Made by a program: the position numbers and the translations under genes. A DNA stretch of 64,000 nt from Gorsachius magnificus (taxonomy: Eukaryota; Chordata; Aves; Pelecaniformes; Ardeidae), in contig CM067081.1 in assembly GCA_034008185.1 (NCBI GenBank), positions 33,292,806 through 33,356,805 of the forward strand. The letters run 5' to 3'. The notes below the pieces were generated by a model. That model ran no database searches and was not told the DNA's origin. It saw only the letters and a program-made list of their open reading frames with translations. Positions 45,704 to 58,788 of this stretch are shown piece after piece (the first letter of the stretch is position 1; every line of letters starts with the position of its first letter).

Positions 45704-48494
45704 AGATGCAAATCCTCAGTAGTCACTGGCACTAATGGCACTATCTCTTTTTCCTATTGATTATAACTTCCAATATCCTCAGGATCGAATATAAATGCTT
45801 CATTCTTTGTGACTGAACATCTTCTTGGCTTTAACAGCATCCAGGGGCAATGAGTGCTAGCTGAATAACGTGCAGATAGGACATTTCCTTTTGGTGCCAG
45901 ATTTTGTTGTGGCTCTTCCCATAAAGAAGCTGGGCTTAATTAGTGCATGATGCTCTTTATGGGTCAGCAGGCTAATTTGTAAATAAATTAGGAGTAAGTT
46001 GAAGGCAATCCCATGCCTCTCGGGAACAGTAGAATGAATTGCTTCAAGGTGTTGAAACCTTGCCTCTTTGCCACATTGGGCTGTTTGACCCTTCTCTGGA
46101 GTCAAAACCATTTTAGAAGATTTTTTTATTTCATATTGTCCCTCTTCTCAGACTGGGACAGTGCCACCCCGTGGCACCCATCTTTTCACACTGAGCTGCT
46201 GCAGACTTCTCAGGATGGAGATACTGAGTGTCTTCAAAGTTTGGCCATCTTCTTGAGGACCTGGGCCACAGTGAGCTGTCCCATGCCAATCCATTCCCCT
46301 TGCACTGCCAAATGCCACATCTTGTACCACTTCTTCATAACCTTCACAGCACCATGGATTAACTGAAGCCTCCTCGCAGAAGATCTGTGGTCCTTGCCAT
46401 AGTGGTCATGTTGGCCTGGATGGTGCTTAGGCACTGAGTAAAAGTTATGACAGGAAATTCTAAGGTGGAAAGGTGGGTCCCCTAAAGTAGAAGGAGATAT
46501 GTACATGCATTTCCCACAAAATTCAGCTACTGGTATAACATTGCTAATGGGGAAATTTATTCATAGATATTTTGGCAACTTCTCAAGGTAGTCTCATTTC
46601 AATTGCAAATGCACCCCTCTCTCTTTACTTTTCATTACCATTTGTGCAAGGACGGTATTGTTCCTAGGAGCAGCATTGGGAAGGCACTTGGACACACCCA
46701 CCTGTGGGTTGCTTGCTCCTAAAGCAGGTAAAATAAAATCATTCTATATTTCATTTGGAAGCCCAAATGATTTATAAGATGAATCAACCTGTCAGGGACA
46801 GTCAAGGCTGGCAAAACAATATGTCATGTCTCAGACAGTGGATTGCACAGTTCAACTGCTTGACTGCAAACCCCAAATATGCAGGAAAACATAGTGCTGG
46901 AGTCTGTTTAGGCAAGACATTAATTGGACAAGTTCAGAAATTCACACTGTATACATTTCTCCCTGCAATGAGCTGAGCGGTGTGTTCATTCAGTTTTCTT
47001 GGAGATGTGGCTTTTATTCACATGGAAGAAGAGGCATTGAAAGGACACAGAGGCCCAGTGGCCTGAGAGAAGAGGAGCAGCATGACCCTGCAGGTCCATA
47101 GGGACAGAGACCCTGGTAAGTCCAAGGACCGATTGCTGTTCTTAGCATTTTCTTTCTGAAAGGAGGCTCTGGAGAATTTTGCTTGGTTTTTTTGGTGAAG
47201 TTGCTGAGCATTATGTGTTTTTGACAGGACCACCTATTCTGATGTAACGTGCTTCTCCAGGCAGCCAAATCAGCATGTTATTTTATATAACTTTTTTTTT
47301 TTTTTTTGGACGTGAGACATTTATGTCCATGCATGCAATATACTTTATGTTCCAGTCTTCTCTTCCATGTCTACCACACATCCTTGTTTCCACACTCCCA
47401 CATAATCTACTAGAAGGGTGATTTTTTGGCATCTGAGAGGGGTGTTAACAAGGATCAGATGCTGCCATCACTTATGAAAGAGCTAGATTTCCTTTACCAG
47501 CTGTGGTATGCACCGGTAAAAAAAATCCATCAGTGTGGATGTTACAACGAAGGTCTTGTATTTAGCAGGTGAAAAGCCAATACGCAACCTGTAGTGAGAT
47601 TTGCTCATGGAAAAGCCCTGGAAGCTGTTTTTAGCAGCGGGGCATTAGTCACCCTTGGAAGACTGCTCACCGCTCAGCGCTTCTGGCTTGCGCCGTGCCG
47701 TGCCACGTGTGAGGGTTGCTTTGGAGGCTGCACAGTGTTAACAGCGACTCCCGCTTTGCCTCAGGTGTTGAGTTTAAGCACATGGTTCCCGGTTATTTTA
47801 GGAAAACATGAGCTCACATTCCAGACAGCTTTTTCACCAGCCAGAAGACACACGTTGTGGTCCTACCCTGCACTGGGGGGCTGGGAGGGGTAATGTCCCA
47901 CATCTGCAAGGAGTGGGATTTCTGCCAAACTGGTTTGAGGACGTGGGGTGGTGGGGAGACAATACAAGGGTGATGGAGGACTGAGAAAGGGATGTTTTCT
48001 ATGTCAGGTGGAGTTCAGGCAGGGGAGACAGCAGAGCAGTGAGGTCCAAGGAGTGAAATCTATTAGGGCATCAAAAGCGGTGGGGTAAGTCATGCTGCAC
48101 TAAGGCTAAGGCAGCTCCTAAAAAAAACCCGAAAAGGAAAAATATGGATGATGAAGGAAGAAGGCAGTTTGATAGACCAGAAAGCTGACTTGCCCACAGG
48201 GATGCTATCTCTCCTTGGGAAGAAGAAAGGCAGCTGCCTGATGGGCAGTCACCCATCCCCTCTGATCTCCAGTTCCCCCCTGATCTCCAGCACCTCTGGG
48301 CTGACTTGGAGTGGAACCCTGCTCACTCTCCCCAAGGACAGTACTGGATTTTTCCAGCTGGTGGAGGAGGGGAAGGAAAGCCCCGGCAAGGATGGCCCTG
48401 CACCAACTGTGTGGGTACAGGGATGTGCTGTGGCAGGAACTAGTGGAAGATCAGCTGGGTCCCTTCTCCCAGACCAGCCATTTCCTTCCTCTGG
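45704..48494. other. Intergenic, nothing recognised
   Basis: About 2.8 kb, with a T17-type run near 47290-47307. Medium open frames on both strands at 46013-46506 overlap each other and match nothing I know. Confidence 0.45.
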
Positions 48495-48853
48495 GATGTC
48501 ATCCAAAAAGACCTGGACAAGCTGGAGAGGTGGGCCTATGCGAACCTCATGAGGTTCAACAAGGCCAAGTCCAAGGTCCTGCACCTGGGTTGGGGCAATC
48601 CCCCGTACCGATACAGGCTGGGGGATGAAGGGATTGAGGGCAGCCCTGCTGAGAGGGACTTGGAACACCGTCATGGGTTGCCCAGAGAGGTAGTGGAGGC
48701 CCCATCCCTGGAAACATTCAAGGCCAGGTTGGATGGGGCTCTGAGCAACCTGATCTAGTTAGCAGTGTCCCTGCTCACTGCAGGGGGGTTGGGCTATATG
48801 ACCTCTAGGGGTCCCTTCCAACCCAAAACATTCTATGATTCTATGATTCTATT
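48495..48853 (+). mobile_element. CR1 LINE with an internal deletion (subfamily A)
   Basis: The 5' part reads as CR1 ORF2 ([20 protein letters not shown], then [20 protein letters not shown] and SPAERDL). At about 48661 it jumps directly to [20 protein letters not shown], skipping roughly 500 bases present in the copy at 31262. The 3' UTR and terminal ATTCTATG units follow. It may begin somewhat upstream of 48495. Confidence 0.93.
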
Positions 48854-51800
48854 CCTCTGTGGCTCAGACAGGGAATTGCAGAAAATAAAGGCTGCTAATA
48901 CACAGTGTCACCATTTTATATGGAAATGTCTTGAAATAATACATATTTACAGCTTTTAATGAGGTCTTTATTATATGAGACTCTAAGAGCATGTGGACCT
49001 CGAGTTGGATAAGTGGAGCTGGGAACTGTTTTTCTGATGGAGACTATGCTTAAAGGCAGCTCTGGGGGCAACCAGGAGGATCTGGAAATTCAATTTCTTT
49101 GCTAGATATGACCAAAATGAGCAAATATGAAAGTGTCAGGAAAGGCACAGCACTTCATTTAGACATCTTATGTTGAAACACTGTGATGTTTTGCTTGGAG
49201 AATTTTCAGGGCCATGGTACCTTTCGTTCAAAATACCTAGAAAAAGATAACATGAAAAGGAAAACAGAAAAAAACCCAGGCTGAACAGAGAGTCTTGTTT
49301 GATACAAGGCTGTTGGGAGAGGAATAGCGGTTGTTTCAGCTGCTAAATTATTTCTTCAGTTTTACTACTGAGTTGCTCCAATGGCACAATGGGGTCTTAA
49401 ATCTTGCCAAGGGATCCTCCTGGTGCAGGGAAACCCCTGGATGGCCCCAAGCCAAGGAAGTTGCTTAAGAGAGGCTACAGTTGTGTTGAGACCAGGCACA
49501 GCTCTCTGTATAGGGACGAAAGCACGTGGGAAGGCACAATGCAGCTGAGAAACACTCTCCTCTGTTTCCATTTTGTGGCTTCTGCAATAATTTTTCAAAG
49601 GAGCCTTATAAACCTCTAAGTAGTGGGTTTTTTTTTTCAAAACATTGCTGTTATGGTAATAGTTTAGCACTGCCTCCTTTGTTATGTGTTAATGGTGCCC
49701 TCCTCTTAAGTCTGCTAATAAAAGAAACTTAAACCTCAATGTGAAAGTCCTTGTAAAGTTAGAAATCAAACACATTTGTGCTGTTTTTCCCCAATATGCA
49801 AGACACTGGAGCGGCTCTGCATCAGGGGTTAACGTCAGACCTTAACCAGGGAGCTTACGTCAGCTGCAACGCCTGCCGCTGTGCGTTCGGGATCACCTCC
49901 GCTGCCTACCAGGCAGAGCTGTAAAGGAGCATTTTACACAGTGAAAGGTCTCTTAAATGAGGGGGGAAGGGAAGAGATGGTGAAACTTCAGACAAATTAG
50001 GAGTGGTAGAGAATATTACATCTGGAATCTAGATAGAATGATTCATAATCTGCATCACGCTTTGATCATTTCTTTAATAATAACTTTTGAATCAACCTAT
50101 GGAATATATTCATATAGAATTTATTTCCCTGCAAGTGAATTCTCCAGGCTTGTTCACAGGTCTATGGAAAACTCTCCTTTCAGTTACACTCTTTAATTCT
50201 CTGTATTGCCATAAATAAAATAGGAAAAGAGGGATGTGTCTAATTTTCCCAAATTGGCCAGGGTGTCACCATATGTACTATGCAGACAGCCCAGTCCTCA
50301 AAGCACTAGACTAATGCTGTCTTCATAAGGGGGTGATGACTGGATGTAGGTAATGGTAGAGTCAGGGCATTTTTTGAGAAAGTTATGGTTTAGATAGCAT
50401 CTTGAGAAGCCTCTCGGCTTTATATTTCCTATGATTTCTGTGAGCAATTATTTATTGGGGAAGTAAATGAAAGAAAAAAAACATAAATGAGTGGGAAGTG
50501 TAGACTGATTTCTGGAGAAAAGTGCAGTGGAAAAGACAGGAAGGCTGAATTTAGACAGACCTAGAAAATATAAAATGAAGCCAGCTATTCCTTTCCTATT
50601 GCCAAGACACTGTGCTGTTATAAATAGTAAGAGTGAGGGTCTCCATAACCTCACTGAGTCATGAAGAGATGATGGTTCAGCTCACCTAATCTTGTCTTTA
50701 TGTGCTTTTGTGCAAAGCAAGGACTGTTGCCCATGAACACTGTGGAATTCAACTCCTGCTTAGCCACTGAGTACTCTCAGAAAAGATGAAGTCTCAAGAT
50801 AACTTTTTAAGACCAACAGGATCTTTCTGTGGAGAGCTTCCGAGCTTCTGAGGGTTGGCACGTTTCCATATGGTGTCCACTGGGGAGTAGGTAAAATGAG
50901 GGTGGTCTCAGCTTTTGTATGCATGGGTGGGAGATCAGTTTTGACCCCAGAGGATCTTCCAAACCCTCAGGAAACCTTAAAGTAGGTGTGTTCATGCTGG
51001 TGTTCTGGCATGACGGGGCTTGAGTCTGGTATTAAGCTCTTCTTTGTGCATCATGTGGATATGGCAGCCCTGGGGACCCACCGATTTACGTGTTTGGGTA
51101 CGATGAGGTGTACATTCCCAAGAACCAAGCAGGCAAAGGCAGTTGGCCACTTGGAGATGTCCTGGCGACCAAATCCAACCCACCGTCCTTGTCTGAGCCA
51201 TGCTGGTGAAGCTGGGATGTGGTCAAGGGCCTGTTACCTCACTGAGATGGAAAGGATGTGCCCATTTGGACCATGAAATGAGTTCCTGGAGGCAGAATCC
51301 CTTTCCCACATATGTCGTGCTTTTCTTAGGGTGGCAGAAGGAAGTAGAAAGCTTTCCAAAATGGGACAGAAAGAGAAAAAAAATGAAATTTTATTCATAG
51401 TTGGAGAAAGGCAGAGAAAGTAAGAGAGGGGCCTTGAATGGATCTTTGTTTTTGTTGCCAATGGTCCCAGGATGAAGGCCGGATCCTTATTCATACCCAT
51501 CTGGTTTCTACCACAGGATACAGCAGAGTTGACAGGTTTCCACCAGGAGGGTTAGATTCTGTTAAAGCAGCATTTTCTCATGGAAAATATTTTCTGTTGG
51601 AACATTTTTGGCTAACTTTCTGTATGAACGTGAAAGGCTCTGACAGCAATGCTACAGTTACTTCATCCATTAAAAGCACAGAGGCTCTGGAGGGGTGGGA
51701 GGGGGCTAAAGGTGCAGCCCCTACCTCTCTGTGGTGATGCTGAACATGGCCTGCCCTGTCTGCAGCTCTGGCCACCCCCAAAACCCTGCAGTGGTGAAAG

Positions 51801-53331
51801 CCCCGGGGGCTTACAAGCAGCATGGCACTTGGCTGAGCGGCAATGGCTGGGTCTGCAGACACAAGGCTCGCTGCCCATGGGTAAGCCGGCAGCATTATGA
51901 CTTTCAACCATATTTTAATCCGATTGATGGAGTGGATGGAGATGCTGATGGGATTAGAGCTCAGGAGGATGATGAAGAACTCGGGATTTGCCCTCGCACC
52001 GGTCCCCACAGCACACCAAAGGGGAATGGCTGCTCCTGATTTACAAGCCGTAAGAACCCTGTGTTGATGTGGAGAGTTTTCTCCAAGACATGGGTCCAAC
52101 CCAAACACATCTCACAGTCTGCAGCCAGAGCTGGAGCCAGAGCTTGGTCTGACTTTTTTTTTAACCGTGCCCAATGCCTTTTGCATGGTCTCAGGCATTG
52201 GGACATCACTGCGGGGAACCCAGAGACACTGTGGGGGCTGGCGGGTGTTCAGCCCTGCTTCCCATGAGGTGACCTGCCGGGCGGCAGCGCTGTGGGCACC
52301 TCGTTTCTCTCCACCGATCAGATAACAATTGAAATAATTGCTCTTGGGGCTGGCCGGCTCCAAGGGGATTACGGGCTGGGGTCCGTAGCGAGTGTAAGTC
52401 ACCCAGTGCTCACTGGCAGCAGCATGGAAAGGTGGATTTGGACCAGCTATGAATTTCATTCACTGCATTTAAATTGACTCCTTTTTTCTTTTTCCCCACA
52501 CGAAAAAAGGAAAATTGAAGTAAACCATTTCGACACCTCCTCATTGCTTTGTTTACAGGAACGGTGTGTCTAAATGCTCCGGCCCGGAGTACCAGCGGTG
52601 TTAATAGTGTAAATTGCAACTGCAACGCTGCACTCATCTGAACGCTCTCGCAAGGATGGAGAGCACTCCCTCTTGAGTGAGCCTCGGATTTTAAGCCCTG
52701 AATGAGCTGCTTGACACCCTGTGACCTGCCTGGTAATGTTCCTAATCCACCCCTTTATAAGTACACATTCCCGAGAGGGGTGAAGGGGCGGCGGGTGAGG
52801 ACAGCGAGTGCAGCAGGGAGGATCTCGCAGCCTCGGGCTGTACTTGCGGGAAGCGGATGAAGGTGCTCGCAGGCTAAGTGGATTAAACCCAGGGAACGCC
52901 TGTTCAAAAATAGGAGCTGCAGCCTGACATAAAGATCTTGGGAAGTGAGAGGATTCACCAGCGACCAGGGCCAGGCTCCCAGAGGAAGTGAGGGAGGGTC
53001 CGGTCTCGCCCGCATTTCCTACGCTGGCTGCAGACATGGCCTGGAGATGACTGGGGGATCCTCCTCCTCCTCCTTGGCGTATGGCTCTGCCTGGCTCCGA
53101 GCCCTGCAGCTTACACGCATCCCTGAAAGATGCAGCTGGTGAAGCAAAACAAAAGTAGGGTCCTCCAGGGGCGGCTGGAAGGGTAGGGTGCTCCCTGCCT
53201 GCCCCTCACACTGCCCTGGTTTAAGCCCACCAAGTATCCAGGCTTGGTTGGGCATGGCCATCCCTGACACCAAACCCTCATCCAGAACAATGGCGGAACC
53301 TGGATTAAAATAAGATTGAGAGACATTAATT

Positions 53332-53362
<31 letters not shown>

Positions 53363-56300
53363 ATAAGAACGCTAATAAAATAACCATTAAAATAAGGGAG
53401 AGTTAAAAATAGGACATAAAAATAGAAATAAAATAATAAGAGTTATCATCCCTTTCTTGTGGCTCCCCAACCTTTTTATTACTTCTTTTCTTGACACAGA
53501 GACTGATGTTCTTCAGGACAGTGGCTGATTTTACGTTGCGTCTTGTGCACTGAAAGAGCATCTCCAGGGTTTTGCTAATCACAATACCCAAGCTCATGAC
53601 AGTTCTTGCTCCTCTGTAATATCTGACATTTTTTGGCTGTTCCCTTTGCACTTTGCTCCATTTGTTTTCTTCACATATATTGGTGTTAAGCCTGTCTTTA
53701 AAAAGTAGATGCCCTTGTAATCTGAAGCGTGTGTTGATTCCGTGTTCAGTAACTCAAAAACAGCTGAATGGGCTTTTGACCAAATATTAAAAAAATGATG
53801 ACTCTTTGATGCAGTTTTAATGGTGTTAATGATTGTAAGTTTGCAGCTAGGAAGTAAGGAAGATGCACAAATTAAAGCACGATGTGAGGGGTAGTGACTC
53901 TTTCAGGCTCTTAATGTTGTTACTATAATAAACATATCTTGCTTTTTTTTCCCCCCCCCTAGATTTAAGTATGCGAAAGAAGGCCTGTTGCATTTCACAC
54001 GCATAGGATCTGTGCTATAAAATGGCAGCTAAGATCTCACATCTGTGTTTTGGCCCCCAGGAAAGGTTAGCTGCTCCTTTTTGCTCTAATACTGCAGGAG
54101 TTAACAGCTTAGGAGCTGGAAACAGGTCTGAAAGTCTCCAGGAAGATAATACTTGGGAAGACAGGTTTAAGCTAAATAAGAAAGCAGATTTCATCAGCCT
54201 TCTTGGAAACAACCTGACCAGAGACTTGTGATCCGTTTCTAAATTTGGCCTTTGCCTTTTCCATGTACAGGAAGTGATTTGGACGCGCACATCAAGGGCT
54301 GAATGCCTTTATTTGTTATAGGGCCGCGGTAAGTTTGGTGTTGTACACATGACTCATGACAAGTTTAATTGAGACAACAAACATGGGAAATGTAGCAGAA
54401 GGTCACACATCTTTCCTCACAGTTTTGGCAACTGAAGATTTTGCTGAGAGATTTGAATGTGCTGCACCAGCGCAAATATAAACACAGGGTTTATACTGAT
54501 TTTCTCTTTCCCAAAATGATTTCTAGCATTTTTTGGATGGTGCTAAAATAGTCTGAATAGAAAAAAAAAAACCCTGACCTAATGCATGAGCACATTAACT
54601 TGTGGCAAGCCAAACTGCAGCTGATGAAAATAAAAGATGTCGTGAACACATGATAAAACTCCTACACTCAATTTGGTCCTGCCCCAACAATGACAAATTT
54701 ACTCCTGGATGAATCAGACTGAATGTATCAGCCACTCAAATTCCCACCTGTCAATGCAGAACCTGCCTGTTTCTCAGACTTTCAAATGCACATTTGGTGT
54801 TCAAATGAACACTCTCACGGATGGAGCAATTTGTTTGAGGCTCATTACCTGAGCTTTGCCTCTCTTACAGATGTTGTGTAGAGCCTCAGATTTTGGTTCA
54901 GACAAGTTTCTTCCTAAACCATCTTATATGGTGAACAAAACATTCCTTATGAGTTGATACCTATAGGCACAGTGTTCTTGAGAAGATGGTGGCGTTACCA
55001 CCTCTGCAGAGTGGACAACAAATTCAGGCGGCGGGCACTGACTTAATGTTTTGTTCACGGGGGACAAAACATTTGTTCTAGGAACTTCCTACACGTTTGG
55101 AAATCTCAGTGATGCAAAGTCATGGCATCGTCCTTAATGCCTTACAAGTAACAGAGCACGGGATGAACTCCATCTGCGTTAACATTAGCCACTTGAAAGC
55201 TAAGCGTTCCGTTAAGACAGACAGCTGGGCTCTTCCTATAGTCAGCTGAGAAAAAGAGGGAGGTAGGAATACCTGAAAGGAGTTGATCCCGTGTCTGTAA
55301 TAGGTGAGACAACTCCATAGGTGCCTATTTCTCAACAGTGAAGCCAGACAAGGGAGCCCTGGTGATTAGCTGAGACAGCCGACCTAACTTTCAGATGGCT
55401 AAAATTAAATTGAATGAATCCCAGCCTCAGAGACAGGAGTACTTGTGCCAAAACACTCCTTCACAAGCAGGCCCTGTAAAGGCATGCTTCTTTAAGACTT
55501 TAGACAAGTTTATACAAAATATTTGAAAAGTCTATTATCAAATAAAATCCTCCTGAGGGTTTTGAAGTCCAAGAAGAGCAGATTCATGCTGGTGTGGGCA
55601 AAACCCCCTAGCATGTGAAATTGTTTAGCTGGAAAGGAGCTTTTCAAAATGTAAGATTTTTAGGTTAACACAGCCTCTCGATTTTCCCTAGAACTTGCGC
55701 TCTTAAATCCTTCAGAAGCATTTGAAAACTCCCTATCCAAATTAAAAAGAAGTATTAAATTTATTAAACCGGGAAAGTGAAATTTGGATTCTCAAGAAAG
55801 TTTAAGTCACAGGACTTGCAGAGTCTATCCCAGGTTTCAAAAGTATTCTATAATGCATCTAGATTAAAATTTCCAAAGTCACAAATAATGCCAATATGTC
55901 TTTGAAAACCTACCCCTTAGTTTCTACCCTTTCTCATTCCCTTTAACTCAAAGCAGCAAAACCGCCAAGTAGTTATAATTTCAGATTATCTGCTGGCCTC
56001 TGATCAAAACATCCCATTCGCATGAAGTAGATGTGTGTGTCTGAGTGAAGGTTTTGCATGGCTTACTGGCTAAAATGAACATTTTTGATCATTCTGGTTA
56101 CGTGTATGGATAGATCCGTCAGAGGATTTTCCATTAAATCAGCACACTTATTTTATTTTATTTTAGCATCTCCCTAATAATTATGAAACTAGATCAGTCT
56201 GATTTGCTTGTGAAGACATTTTGTCACGCAACCCCAGCATTCATATTAAGTGTATTCACAGACCAGAAATGCGTGCACATGGCCAGTGTGAATTTCTGGA

Positions 56301-58382
56301 GAAACTAATGATGGGCAATTTTACCACTAGATTTCTCAGAAGCCTCTGGGCTCTGTTTTTCAGGGAAGAATCTGGAAAGCCCAGTTGTTTACAGGGACAG
56401 AAAAACATTGCAAACATGGAAAATGAAGGCCCACTCCATCGTGCAAAACTCCCGAAAATGCATAAAGACTCCAAAAACCAGTGATGGGGAAAGGCCCTTC
56501 CACCAGGAGCGGCGCAGGCAGCCCCACCGCAAGAAAGAACGCTCCCAGCCATTGCAAAATGATGCTACGCTGCAGTAATATCCTCCAGCCACCTCTGCTG
56601 CAAGCTGTCATGTTTGGGAACCCTGCAGCAGGATTAAACACCACTCTCGAACAGATTAACCAAGGCATAGCCACATCCCTCTGTGGATCCCTTGGCTGAA
56701 CTGGTCATGGTGGGATAACGTGTGACCTCCATGAGCCATGGCTGTGCGGCGGCGGCGGCAGCTCTCACCAGCCAGGCTTTGCTCCCCGGGTGCGTGGTGC
56801 TCAGCGCAAATGTTCTGGCATGAAGGACGAATTGTAGACTTGGACCATTTTGTCGAAGGCGTTAAGTCTCTCCCGGGCTTGGGTTGCGCTGCAGAGAACT
56901 CAGCATCCTTGCAGGCTCCTGTCCAGGCAGCCTGGCTGTCCCAAGTGAACTGATGAGCATTGACTCATTAGTCTAATGGCTATCAACTTGAATGTCCTAC
57001 GCATTCCTCTCAAAGCTCGTGCAAAACCCAGAGCTAAAGGGCTGATGAGCACTGTAGTGAAGGGGGAAGTATCATGTTTTACTACCAGATTTGAGAAAAA
57101 TCCTATTCATAGCCCTTCTGGGACCATACTGGCTTCTGAAATATATTTTCTCTTGAGAGCTGAACCAGGGATGCAAGTCAGAATGACACGACTTCTGTGA
57201 AATCTGCATTTACGAGAGGCAGAAGGGAGAAATCTGTATAACCACAAAAAAAATAGTTCAAATACCAAGGCAAGAATGCACAAGTAGAATTTGATTTCAC
57301 TCCCTAATTTTTATTTTTCCATGTGGCTCTGGGTTTTTTTTTCAGGGGGAGAGGACTTTCAAGGATAAGAAGAAATTCTGGATGATCAGAATAAGCGTGT
57401 CTCACATCAGAATAGTGACACCAGCAGCTCTGGTCAGGTTGGTTTGCTCTCCTGTGCATTTTATTCATTATGGAATGGTAATAACTAATGAAGAAGGGAC
57501 TCTGAGGATCCTACTGAGTCAGCTCAGGCAAAATTCCCCTTTTAGGTAAGGAAATTTTACCTAAGAACTCAACATAGACTGTAAAATCTGGTCATGAAAT
57601 CCTCAGCTAAGCATATAAGAAACCAAAATCCTTCAGACAGACAAGTAAAATAGGATTTCCAACCTCCATAGTTATTCACATGCTCCTAATGAGCTTTGGC
57701 ATCTGTGGCAGAATTGTTAAAGGAGTATTGATCTGCAAAATTTGGTGTGTAACAGTGGTTTGCAGACACAGCGAGAACATCGAATCCTCCTCCCTTGTTA
57801 TTTCCCAGTGGGCTGATCAATTGGGGAATGCTGGAAATGCAGATGGCATTTCCATTTCTTCTCTTCATCCCTCAAGTGGTTATTTGATGGTCCATCCGAT
57901 CAGTGTGACTGGTTTTATTTTTTTTTCCCTTTTCACAAATAATGTTATTGAATGTTGATATTTGACACAGTCCTATGTTATAATGCAAAGGTTTAATGAA
58001 GGGAACCAGCTATAAACAGGCTCTTGTTCCTGAGTAAAATGAAAGCAAATTCTTTTTGGGTAGTTTTAAAAATAGCCAGTGCTGTTGGACATGTTTGCAT
58101 TTCAATGCACATTTTTCCTGATCTTTCAAACCTCTCTGCCTCCTCTACTGGGAGTGTTACAACCTGCATCCGTGGGCAGGACTGTGAAGCAGTTTTCCAA
58201 GAAAAGCCATGAGCACACCAGTACCACCTTACCCAATGGGAGTTAGGCGTGGTCTTACCAGCTGGCGGTACACTCAGCCGTGGCAGGGAGCAAGGGGCAG
58301 GGTACCATGTCAGATCCATCATTTCTACCAGACCCATCAGGGTCAGACCCACCCAGGAGCCTCCCTTGGGCTGAATTTATAC
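48854..58382. other. Long intergenic stretch, no gene recognised
   Basis: About 9.5 kb. It contains an A16 run with AAAAG units at 53330-53360, a C run near 53952-53960, a short GGC repeat near 56748-56760 and small hairpins such as GGTGG/CCACC near 54986-55000. A segment around 55320-55440 looks like an old, unassigned interspersed repeat. No exon is supported. Confidence 0.45.
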
Positions 58383-58788
58383 ATGAGGACAGGCTGAGAG
58401 AGTTAGGGTTGTTCAGCCTGGAGAAGAGAAGGCTGCGGGGAGACCTGATTGCGGCCTTTCAGTACCTAAAGGGGGCCTATGGGAAAGATGGGGAAAATCT
58501 TTTCAGCAGGGCTGGTTGTGACAGGACAAGGGGTAATGGTTTTAAACTGAAGCAGGGTAGATTTAGACTGGATATAAGGAAGAAATTCTTTACAACGAGG
58601 GTGGTGAAACACTGGAACGGGTTGCCCAGAGAGGTGGTGGAGGCCCCATCCCTGGGAACATTCAAGGCCAGGTTGGATGGGGCTGTGAGCAACCTGATCT
58701 AGTTAGTGGTGTCCCTGCTCACTGCAGGGGGGTTGGACTAGATGACCTCTAGGGGTCCCTTCCAACCCAAAACATTCTATGATTCTAT
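58383..58788 (+). mobile_element. CR1 LINE, 5'-truncated (subfamily A)
   Basis: The ORF2 3' end is open from [20 protein letters not shown] through [20 protein letters not shown] and [20 protein letters not shown] to [10 protein letters not shown]. The 3' UTR follows and two terminal ATTCTATG units end at 58788. It closely resembles the copy at 31262. Confidence 0.96.

Noticed and set aside
46013..46506. Overlapping plus and minus frames as a retrocopy
   Set aside because: I could not align either strand with any protein family from memory. No domain motif or poly(A) tail is visible.
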